DNA of 19,968 bases from Burkholderiales bacterium (GTDB lineage: Bacteria > Pseudomonadota > Gammaproteobacteria > Burkholderiales > JAEUMW01): assembly GCA_016791285.1 (NCBI GenBank), contig JAEUMX010000087.1, positions 1 to 19,968 of the forward strand, written 5' to 3'. The notes beneath the pieces are model-generated. The model made no database searches. It had not been told where the DNA came from and saw only the letters and a program-made list of their open reading frames with translations. Both the position numbers and the translations under genes were made by a program. Each line of letters begins with the position of its first letter. Positions within the stretch are counted from its first letter, which is position 1. This document shows, piece after piece, positions 9,586-15,723 of the stretch.

Positions 9586-10470
9586 ATGTCCCGCAAGCAT
9601 CCGATCGTGGCTGTAACCGGCTCCTCAGGTGCCGGCACCACCTCCGTGAAGAACGTCTTCGAGCACATCTTCCGCCGCGAGAATTTCCGGGCCGCGGTGA
9701 TCGAGGGCGACAGCTTCCACCGGTACGACCGCGAGGGCATGCGCGCGGCGATCCGCGAGGCCGAGGCCGAGGGCCGCACCATGAGCCACTTCGGCCCCGA
9801 GTCGAACCTGTTCGAAGATCTCGAGGGTCTGTTTCGCCAGTACGGGCGCAACGGCACCGGCAAGTTCCGCAAGTACCTGCACAACGACGAAGAGGCGGAA
9901 CCCTATGACCGGAAGCCGGGTACCTTCACCGACTGGGAGCCGCTGCCCGAAGGCACCGATCTCCTGTTCTACGAAGGCCTGCACGGCGGGGTCCGGACCG
10001 ACACCTGCGACGTGGCGGCGCAGGTCGACCTCCTGATCGGGGTGGTGCCGATCGTCAACCTCGAATGGATCCAGAAGATGCACCGCGACATGAGGGAGCG
10101 CGGGTACACGGCAGTGGACGTGACGCAGACCATCCTGCGCCGGATGCCCGATTACGTGAACTACATCGTCCCGCAGTTCTCCCGCACCCACATCAATTTC
10201 CAGCGGGTGCCAACCGTGGACACGTCGAACCCCTTCGTCGCCCGCGACATCCCGACGGCGGAGGAGAGCTTCGTCGTGATCCGCTTCCGCGACCCGCACG
10301 GCATCGATTTTCCCTACCTGCTCACGATGGTGCACGACTCGTTCATGTCGCGGCCGAACTGCATCGTGGTGCCGGGGGGCAAGCTGCACCTCGCCATGCA
10401 GCTGATCCTGACGCCGCTCATACTCGACCTCGTCGAGAAGAAGCGGCGCTCGGGCTCCGTGACCGGATAA
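9586..10470 (+). CDS. prkB: Phosphoribulokinase (Calvin-cycle Prk or PrkB-type homologue)
   Basis: 294 residues, the length of the bacterial octameric class. The family reaction is ATP plus ribulose 5-phosphate to ribulose 1,5-bisphosphate, the substrate of RuBisCO. Visible: P-loop GSSGAGTT (12-19), the catalytic-base region IEGDSFHRYDR (39-49, Asp42, His45), and Walker B FYEGLHGG (128-135, Glu130). VGVVPIVNLEWIQK-like sequence (152-164) and INFQRVPTVDTSNPF (203-217) are family hallmarks. Position 202 is His (SRTHINF); I recall His there in E. coli PrkB, which has no RuBisCO, and Asp in Rhodobacter-type Calvin enzymes, so the physiological role is open. It has a strong ribosome site, a hairpin leader and its own divergent promoter region; uvrD follows after 51 bases. 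Confidence 0.9.
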   Translation: MSRKHPIVAVTGSSGAGTTSVKNVFEHIFRRENFRAAVIEGDSFHRYDREGMRAAIREAEAEGRTMSHFGPESNLFEDLEGLFRQYGRNGTGKFRKYLHNDEEAEPYDRKPGTFTDWEPLPEGTDLLFYEGLHGGVRTDTCDVAAQVDLLIGVVPIVNLEWIQKMHRDMRERGYTAVDVTQTILRRMPDYVNYIVPQFSRTHINFQRVPTVDTSNPFVARDIPTAEESFVVIRFRDPHGIDFPYLLTMVHDSFMSRPNCIVVPGGKLHLAMQLILTPLILDLVEKKRRSGSVTG

Positions 10471-10488
10471 GGCGGCACAGCGGTCCGA

Positions 10489-10494
10489 TATAAT
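10489..10494 (+). promoter_or_regulatory. Candidate -10 box for uvrD
   Basis: A perfect TATAAT lies 19 bases after the phosphoribulokinase stop. Transcription would begin near 10501, too close to GTG 10504 for a normal leader but about 20 bases before ATG 10522. No convincing -35 is visible. Confidence 0.4.
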
Positions 10495-10521
10495 CCGGGG
10501 CTCGTGTCGATGGGCCCCGCG

Positions 10522-12744
10522 ATGTCCGCTTCCTTTCTCGATGGTCTTAACCCGCAGCAGCGCGAAGCGGTCACACTGCCGCGGCAGTCGGCCCTCATCC
10601 TCGCTGGCGCGGGCAGCGGCAAGACGCGCGTGCTCACCACGCGCATCGCGTGGCTGGTCGCGACCGGCCAGGCGAGCCCGCATGGCCTGCTCGCGGTGAC
10701 CTTCACCAACAAGGCCGCACGCGAGATGCTCACGCGCGTGTCGGCGATGCTGCCGATCAACACGCGCGGCATGTGGGTCGGCACCTTCCACGGCCTCTGC
10801 AACCGGCTGCTGCGCACCCACTGGCGCGAGGCGGGACTGCCGCAGCTCTTCACCATCCTCGACAGCCAGGACCAGCTCTCGCTGGTGAAGCGGCTCATGA
10901 AGGGCCTCAACGTCGACGACGAGAAGTACCCGCCGCGCCAGGTGCAGTACTTCATCAACGGCAACAAGGAGGAAGGGCTGCGGCCGGGGGCGGTGGAGCC
11001 GTCCGACGATTTCGGCCGCCGCATGCTCGACATCTATTCGGCCTACGAGGATCTCTGCCGCCGCGAGGGCGTGGTCGATTTTGCCGAACTGCTGTTGCGG
11101 TCCTTCGAGCTCCTGTCGCGCAACGAGGTCTTGCGCGAGCACTACCGCGCGCGCTTCGCGCATATCCTGGTCGACGAGTTCCAGGACACCAACCGACTGC
11201 AGTACCAGTGGCTGCGGCTGCTTGCCGGCGGGGCGAACGCGGTCTTCGCAGTGGGCGACGACGACCAGTCGATCTACGCGTTTCGCGGCGCCCACTCCGC
11301 CAACATGCAGCAGTTCGAGCGCGACTTCGCCGTCGAGCACGTGATCAAGCTCGAGCAGAACTATCGCTCGCACGGCAATATCCTCGACGCCGCGAATGCG
11401 TTGATCCGGCAGAACCGTACGCGGCTGGGCAAGAACCTGTGGACCTCGGAGGGCGCGGGCGAGCCGCTGCGGCTGTACCACGCGCCGTCCGACACGGACG
11501 AAGCCGCGTACATCGTGGAGGAGATCCGCACGCTGCGCAGTGAGGGCGTTGCGCTGTCCGACATCGCGCTGCTCTATCGCTCCAATGCGCAGTCGCGGGT
11601 GCTGGAGCACGCGCTTTTCTCGGCGACGCTGCCTTATCGGGTGTACGGCGGGCTGCGCTTCTTCGAGCGGCAGGAGGTGAAGCACGCACTTGCCTACCTG
11701 CGCCTCATCGCGAATCCCGAGGACGATGGCGCGCTGCTGCGTGTCATCAATTTTCCGCCACGCGGAGTCGGTGCACGCACGCTCGAGCAGCTGCAGGAGA
11801 CTGCGAGCGGCAGCGGCGCGAGCCTGTGGCAGGCTGCCTGCCAGCGCGGCAAGGGGTCGCGCGCGGCGGTCCCCGGGAAAGGTGTCGAGGGTTTCGTGCG
11901 GCGCGTCGAAGAGATGCGCGCGGCCACCCAGGGGCTGCCGCTGCCCGAGACCATCGAGCACGTGATCGAGGCGAGCGGGCTCGCCGGCCACTACAAGGCC
12001 GAGCGCGAGGGCGCCGACCGGCTGGAGAACCTGGCCGAGCTCGTGAACGCCGCGGCGGCGTTCGTCACGGAGCGCGACCGCGGTCTCGCCCCGGCGGGCG
12101 AGGGGGTGGAGACGGGCGAGTCCGCGCCCGCCGAGAGCGAGCTCATGGCGTTTCTGAATCACGCCGCGCTCGAAGCCGGCGAACGCCAGGCGGGGCCGGG
12201 CACCGATTGCGTCCAGCTCATGACCGTGCATTCCGCGAAGGGCCTGGAGTTTCACGCGGTGTTCATCAGCGGACTGGAAGAGGGACTCTTTCCGCACGAG
12301 AACTCGCTCACCGAGGCGGACGGGCTGGAGGAGGAACGGCGCCTCATGTATGTCGCGCTCACCCGGGCGCGGCGCCGACTCTATCTGAGCTTCGCCCAGA
12401 GTCGCATGCTGCACGGCCAGATCCGCTACCACATCGCGTCGCGGTTCCTGCAGGAGATTCCGGTGCAGCTGATGAAGCGTGTGGGCGCTTTCGCGGCCGA
12501 ATCGCCCCCGGCACGCCCCTATGGCTCGAGCGCGACTGCCGCGCGCCCGGCGCCGTTTCTGCAGCAGCGCCCGCTCGCGGAGAGCGGCTTGCGCGTCGGG
12601 CAAAGCGTCCTGCACCCGAAGTTCGGCGCCGGGGTGATCGTCGGTGCCGAGGGCCGCGGCGGGGATGCGCGGGTGCAGGTGAGCTTTCGCACCGCGGGCG
12701 TGAAGTGGCTCGCTCTCGAATACGCGAAGCTCACACCGGCGTAG
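10522..12744 (+). CDS. uvrD: UvrD-type superfamily 1 DNA helicase
   Basis: 740 residues, close to E. coli UvrD (720). A 3'-5' ATP-driven helicase used in nucleotide-excision and mismatch repair. Motifs in order: Q motif LNPQQREAV (9-17), Walker A AGAGSGKT (28-35), TFTNKAAREM (60-69), Walker B VDEFQDT (217-223), motif III GDDDQSIYAFRGA (245-257), QNYRS, then LMTVHSAKGLEF (motif V) and VALTRARRRL (motif VI) further on. The C-terminal ~60 residues, with VGQSVLHPKFGAGVI-like sequence, form the UvrD tail that binds RNA polymerase in E. coli. In-frame starts also exist at GTG 10504 and ATG 10510; ATG 10522 is chosen because a TATAAT lies just upstream. Rep and PcrA are close relatives, but the tail favours UvrD. 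Its stop abuts the opposing gene with no gap. Confidence 0.92.
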   Translation: MSASFLDGLNPQQREAVTLPRQSALILAGAGSGKTRVLTTRIAWLVATGQASPHGLLAVTFTNKAAREMLTRVSAMLPINTRGMWVGTFHGLCNRLLRTHWREAGLPQLFTILDSQDQLSLVKRLMKGLNVDDEKYPPRQVQYFINGNKEEGLRPGAVEPSDDFGRRMLDIYSAYEDLCRREGVVDFAELLLRSFELLSRNEVLREHYRARFAHILVDEFQDTNRLQYQWLRLLAGGANAVFAVGDDDQSIYAFRGAHSANMQQFERDFAVEHVIKLEQNYRSHGNILDAANALIRQNRTRLGKNLWTSEGAGEPLRLYHAPSDTDEAAYIVEEIRTLRSEGVALSDIALLYRSNAQSRVLEHALFSATLPYRVYGGLRFFERQEVKHALAYLRLIANPEDDGALLRVINFPPRGVGARTLEQLQETASGSGASLWQAACQRGKGSRAAVPGKGVEGFVRRVEEMRAATQGLPLPETIEHVIEASGLAGHYKAEREGADRLENLAELVNAAAAFVTERDRGLAPAGEGVETGESAPAESELMAFLNHAALEAGERQAGPGTDCVQLMTVHSAKGLEFHAVFISGLEEGLFPHENSLTEADGLEEERRLMYVALTRARRRLYLSFAQSRMLHGQIRYHIASRFLQEIPVQLMKRVGAFAAESPPARPYGSSATAARPAPFLQQRPLAESGLRVGQSVLHPKFGAGVIVGAEGRGGDARVQVSFRTAGVKWLALEYAKLTPA

Positions 12745-12750
12745 CTACGC
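12739..12750. other. 12-bp perfect palindrome formed by two abutting stop codons
   Basis: GCGTAGCTACGC at 12739-12750 reads the same on both strands. Its centre is TAG (12742-12744, uvrD stop) joined directly to CTA (12745-12747, complement of the stop of the opposing membrane-protein gene). There is no spacer and no T-run, so any transcription stop here would not be a standard intrinsic terminator. Confidence 0.6.
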
Positions 12751-13473
12751 GGGAGCCTGTTCCGGCGGCGGGTCGCCCCCGAACAGCGCCTGGTAGCCAC
12801 GGTACACCGCACCGGCGTACACCGGGATCCAGACGAGCGTGCCCAGTCCGTAGGGCAGCATGGCGATCATCGCGAGCACCGCGGACACCACGGCGAAGAG
12901 CAGCACCGGGGCGAGATTCTCCACGCACGCCGCAAAGCTCGCCTTCATCGCCTGCAGTGCGGGCAGGTCGCGGAACATCGTGAGCGCGGGCGCGAAGATC
13001 ACCGCCATGAAGAGCGGCACCAGCAGCAGCACCGAAAGCAACGGGGCGGACGGGACGTCCGGCGGCGGGGTGTTCGGATCGGAAGCCCGTTCCAGGGCCG
13101 CGGCGATGATCCGCTCGCCCCCCAGCATCATGAAGGCGCCGAACGTGATCACGTTTCCCAGCAGGTAAACGCCGCCGATCGTGACGAGCGGCCCCGGGTG
13201 GCTGCGGAAACCGGCGAAGAGGTGGGCGATCTCGAGATTGTTGCCGCGCTCGAGCGCGCGGCAGCCGACCATGAGCCCGGCGCCGAGCGCGGGGGTCACG
13301 AGATACAGGATCAACTGGCCGAGATTCGGGATCGCCACCAGCACGAGCGCGAGCAGGAGCCAGATTGCGGCGAGCGCCATCCACACCAGCGGACGCAGGC
13401 GAAACAACGCAAAGCCGTCCACGATCCACTTGAGACCGTTCGACACGCTCACCCGATTTACCCGCACCGTCAT
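12745..13473 (-). CDS. BPSS1780-family conserved membrane protein
   Basis: 242 residues with about five or six hydrophobic segments (about 28-48, 53-70, 96-118, 144-166, 188-210 and 212-230), so an inner-membrane protein. The N-terminal VSVSNGLKWIVDGFALFRLRP pattern (an amphipathic lead with Trp, then a basic-aromatic stretch before the first helix) and the FRDLPALQAMKASFAAC segment match the betaproteobacterial BPSS1780-type family, which has no assigned function. There are no recognisable catalytic or transport motifs. ATG 13473-13471 has a weak upstream AAGGGG. It follows thrB by 43 bases on the same strand and is probably the last gene of that run. Confidence 0.75.
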   Translation of the reverse strand: MTVRVNRVSVSNGLKWIVDGFALFRLRPLVWMALAAIWLLLALVLVAIPNLGQLILYLVTPALGAGLMVGCRALERGNNLEIAHLFAGFRSHPGPLVTIGGVYLLGNVITFGAFMMLGGERIIAAALERASDPNTPPPDVPSAPLLSVLLLVPLFMAVIFAPALTMFRDLPALQAMKASFAACVENLAPVLLFAVVSAVLAMIAMLPYGLGTLVWIPVYAGAVYRGYQALFGGDPPPEQAPA

Positions 13474-13516
13474 CGTTCTGCCCGCCCCTTCTCGTTGAGT
13501 TCCTGCCCGGACCTGC

Positions 13517-14467
13517 TCAGTTGATCAAGTGCCGCGCCGCAGCCTCGTGTGCGATATGGTTCGCGAGCAGGTGGCGAAAGTGGGTCGGATCCTTGGCGTG
13601 GGTGAGTTCCCCCGGTCGCGGCAGGTGGAAGTCCTGCAGACGCGATACCCAGAAGCGCAACGCGCCCGCCCGCAGCATCACCGGCCACGCCATCCGCTCG
13701 ATCGTCGTGAATGGTCGCAATTCCCGATAGCCCTCGAGCAGCGCGCGTGCGCGTTCGCGATCGAGAGTGCGCGCGGGCGTCAGGCACCAGTCGTTGACGG
13801 TGATTGCGACATCGTAGAGCAACGCGTCGTTGCAGGCGAAATAGAAGTCGATCACACCACCGATCGCATCGCGGTTGAAGAGCACGTTGTCGCGAAAGAG
13901 ATCGGCGTGGATCACGCCGCGTGGCAGATCCTCGGACCGGTAGTGGGACTGGAAGCTCACTTCGTCCGCGAGCAGCGCGCGGTCGTCTTCCGTGAGGAAG
14001 GGCATCACCTCGGCTGCCGTCGTGCGCCACCACGATGGTCCGCGCGGGTTTCGCACGCTCGCGCCATAGCTCTTGCCTGCGAGATGCATGTCCGCGAGCA
14101 TCTCGCCCACGCGCGCGCACTGCGCCGCGGAGGGGTCGCTCACCTCGCGCCCCGCCAGGCAGCTCACGAGGCTGGCCGGCTTACCGTTCAGGGCACCGAG
14201 CAGGGAGTTGTCCAGGTCGGCGATCGGCCGCGGACAGGGAATGCCGTGACCCGACAGGTGCGCCATCAGATTCAGGTAGTAGGGCAGCTCCGCCGCGGTG
14301 AGCTTCTCGAACAGCGTCAGGACGTAGCGTCCGTGGGTCGTGGTAACGAAGTAGTTGGTGTTCTCGATGCCGGCCGCGATGCCCCGCAGATCGGTGAGAG
14401 TGCCGACCGAGTACCGCTTGAGCCAGGCGGCGAGTTCATCGTGCGTGACCGTGGTAAAGACTGACAT
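13517..14467 (-). CDS. thrB: Homoserine kinase, aminoglycoside-phosphotransferase fold
   Basis: 316 residues. It phosphorylates homoserine before threonine synthase. This is the ThrB form of Pseudomonas and Betaproteobacteria, with a choline-kinase/APH fold, unrelated to the GHMP-type ThrB of E. coli. Visible: ATP-lobe sequence GIENTNYFV (33-41) and YVLTLFEK (48-55), the Brenner motif [11 protein letters not shown] (187-197, catalytic Asp189) and the metal-binding IDFYF (206-210). The C-terminus has [10 protein letters not shown], typical of the family. The frame extends to a GTG at 14518 that would overlap the preceding gene by 22 bases; MSVFTTV at 14467 is the usual family start, but coupling from the upstream start cannot be excluded. 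It competes with MetX (elsewhere in the window) for homoserine. Confidence 0.94.
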   Translation of the reverse strand: MSVFTTVTHDELAAWLKRYSVGTLTDLRGIAAGIENTNYFVTTTHGRYVLTLFEKLTAAELPYYLNLMAHLSGHGIPCPRPIADLDNSLLGALNGKPASLVSCLAGREVSDPSAAQCARVGEMLADMHLAGKSYGASVRNPRGPSWWRTTAAEVMPFLTEDDRALLADEVSFQSHYRSEDLPRGVIHADLFRDNVLFNRDAIGGVIDFYFACNDALLYDVAITVNDWCLTPARTLDRERARALLEGYRELRPFTTIERMAWPVMLRAGALRFWVSRLQDFHLPRPGELTHAKDPTHFRHLLANHIAHEAAARHLIN

Positions 14468-14496
14468 GACGATGGCACTGCAACGGGAGGCGCCGC

Positions 14497-14838
14497 TCAA
14501 AAGCGCTTGATCACCCACATGGGCGGACTGACGTTGCCTCCGAGGCCGCCGTCCTGACGCGCGAAGTTGCCGGTTCCGCTCGGGTCGACGAGGTAATAGG
14601 GTATGCCGGTGGGCGGCGTAACCCGGATCATGTAGAGCTGGCCGTTCAGCCGGTACTCCTCGTGGATGTCCTCCCCACGCTGCTCGATGGTCACCTCCGG
14701 CTCGCCGACCTCGTCGTCCGCCAGACCGGGCGGCGGGGGCGGCGGCTCCGGCAACGGTTCGAGATCTGGCGGGCGCGCGTCCTGGGCGTGACCGGCGGTG
14801 ACGAAAAGTGCGAGAAGAATGGGCAGCAGACGACGCAT
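14497..14838 (-). CDS. DUF2782 small exported protein
   Basis: 113 residues. A signal peptide is visible ([17 protein letters not shown], 2-18), then a proline-rich linker with six consecutive prolines at 32-37, then a compact beta-rich domain: [19 protein letters not shown] and [18 protein letters not shown], ending in MWVIKRF. This matches DUF2782, a small periplasmic family of unknown function that is commonly found beside thrB and polA in Gammaproteobacteria and Betaproteobacteria, as here. The start MRRLLP at 14838 is chosen because it begins the signal peptide; an open extension upstream runs into the LOG gene. No Shine-Dalgarno is obvious. thrB starts 29 bases downstream. Confidence 0.85.
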   Translation of the reverse strand: MRRLLPILLALFVTAGHAQDARPPDLEPLPEPPPPPPGLADDEVGEPEVTIEQRGEDIHEEYRLNGQLYMIRVTPPTGIPYYLVDPSGTGNFARQDGGLGGNVSPPMWVIKRF

Positions 14839-14885
14839 CGGCGAGATCCGGGCGGTTCGGGCCACGCGACCCAAAAGGGACGGGC

Positions 14886-14894
14886 AGTGTACCA
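14886..14894 (-). promoter_or_regulatory. Possible extended -10 for DUF2782-thrB
   Basis: The minus strand reads TGGTACACT, a TGn extended -10 form with four of six hexamer matches, just after the LOG gene stop. Transcription would start near 14878, about 40 bases before the DUF2782 ATG. No -35 is visible. It could give DUF2782-thrB expression independent of the LOG gene. Confidence 0.25.
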
Positions 14895-14896
14895 TG

Positions 14897-15625
14897 TCAA
14901 AGATTGAGCTGGATTTCGCGCTCCTGCGCCGACGGCTCGAAGCCGCGCTTTTCGTAGTGGCTGAATATCGCATCCACCACCTCTTTCGGCTCGTCGATCA
15001 CCTGCATCAGATCGAAGTCCGCGGCGTCGATCATGCCCTCGGCGGCGAGCGTGCCGCGGAACCAGTCCAGCAGGCCGCGCCAGAAGGCGCCGTGCACGAG
15101 GATGATCGGAATCCTGCGGGTCTTCGCCGTCTGCACCAGCGTCAGCGCTTCCGACAATTCGTCCAGGGTGCCGTAGCCACCTGGCATGACGACATACGCC
15201 GACGCGAACTTCACGAACATCACCTTGCGCGCGAAGAAATGGCGGAAGGTCTGGCTGATGTCCTGGTACGGATTGCCGTGCTGCTCGTGCGGCAGCTGGA
15301 TGTTGAGCCCGACCGAAGGCGAGCGGCCGAAGAAGGCGCCCTTGTTCGCGGCTTCCATGACACCGGGACCGCCCCCGGAGATCACGCTGAAGCCGGCGTC
15401 CGACAGTTGTCGGGCGATGCGCTCGGTAAGCTCGTAGTACGGATGGCCGGGCAGGGCGCGCGCGCTGCCGAAGATGGAGACCGCGGGCCGGATCGGGGAC
15501 AGGCGTTCCGTTGCCTCGACGAACTCTGCCATAATCTCGAAGACGCGCCACGACTCGCGCGCCGACCACGTCTTCTCGGTGATCTCCGTTGCCAGCGGCG
15601 TCGGGATCTTCTGCATACCGTTCAT
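14897..15625 (-). CDS. LOG-family protein (TIGR00730-type nucleotide phosphoribohydrolase-like)
   Basis: 242 residues, Rossmann-like fold of the lysine-decarboxylase-like / LOG family. Two diagnostic motifs are intact: GGGPGVMEAAN (84-94) and PGGYGTLDE (148-156), with the conserved FARKVMF (131-137) before them. LOG-type enzymes release the base from nucleoside 5'-monophosphates (cytokinin-activating in plants; PpnN in E. coli is a larger relative). Which nucleotide this one uses is unknown, and lysine decarboxylase is an old misannotation. ATG 15625 is preceded by GGAGAG and starts the recognisable protein; about 36 further open codons upstream cross the polA leader and are unlikely to be translated. 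It is divergent from polA and heads the minus-strand run to thrB. Confidence 0.86.
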   Translation of the reverse strand: MNGMQKIPTPLATEITEKTWSARESWRVFEIMAEFVEATERLSPIRPAVSIFGSARALPGHPYYELTERIARQLSDAGFSVISGGGPGVMEAANKGAFFGRSPSVGLNIQLPHEQHGNPYQDISQTFRHFFARKVMFVKFASAYVVMPGGYGTLDELSEALTLVQTAKTRRIPIILVHGAFWRGLLDWFRGTLAAEGMIDAADFDLMQVIDEPKEVVDAIFSHYEKRGFEPSAQEREIQLNL

Positions 15626-15723
15626 GATCCGTCTCTCCAGCTCAACTCCGTGGGAAGGGCAAACGCCACACCAGACGCACGCCGGCGGCGCCGGCTGAAC
15701 GGGCTTGAGGACAAGCGAGTACG
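15626..15723. promoter_or_regulatory. LOG / polA divergent region with two hairpins
   Basis: 98 bases. A perfect inverted repeat GCCGGC-GGC-GCCGGC spans 15681-15695. A second, GCTTG (15703-15707) and CAAGC (15712-15716), has loop AGGA, so the best polA Shine-Dalgarno (GAGGA, 15707-15711) is largely in a hairpin loop, 12 bases before ATG 15724. No convincing -10/-35 pair is seen on either strand. Confidence 0.4.

Noticed and set aside
10504..10521. GTG 10504 and ATG 10510 as uvrD starts
   Set aside because: They fall within about 10 bases of the transcription start predicted from TATAAT at 10489-10494; ATG 10522 fits better, though leaderless use cannot be ruled out.
9625..12615. A 996-codon open frame on the minus strand under prk and uvrD
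   Set aside because: It is antisense to two genes with complete family motifs, has low-complexity Arg/Ala/His/Glu-rich composition and no recognisable domain. Long antisense frames are common in GC-rich DNA.
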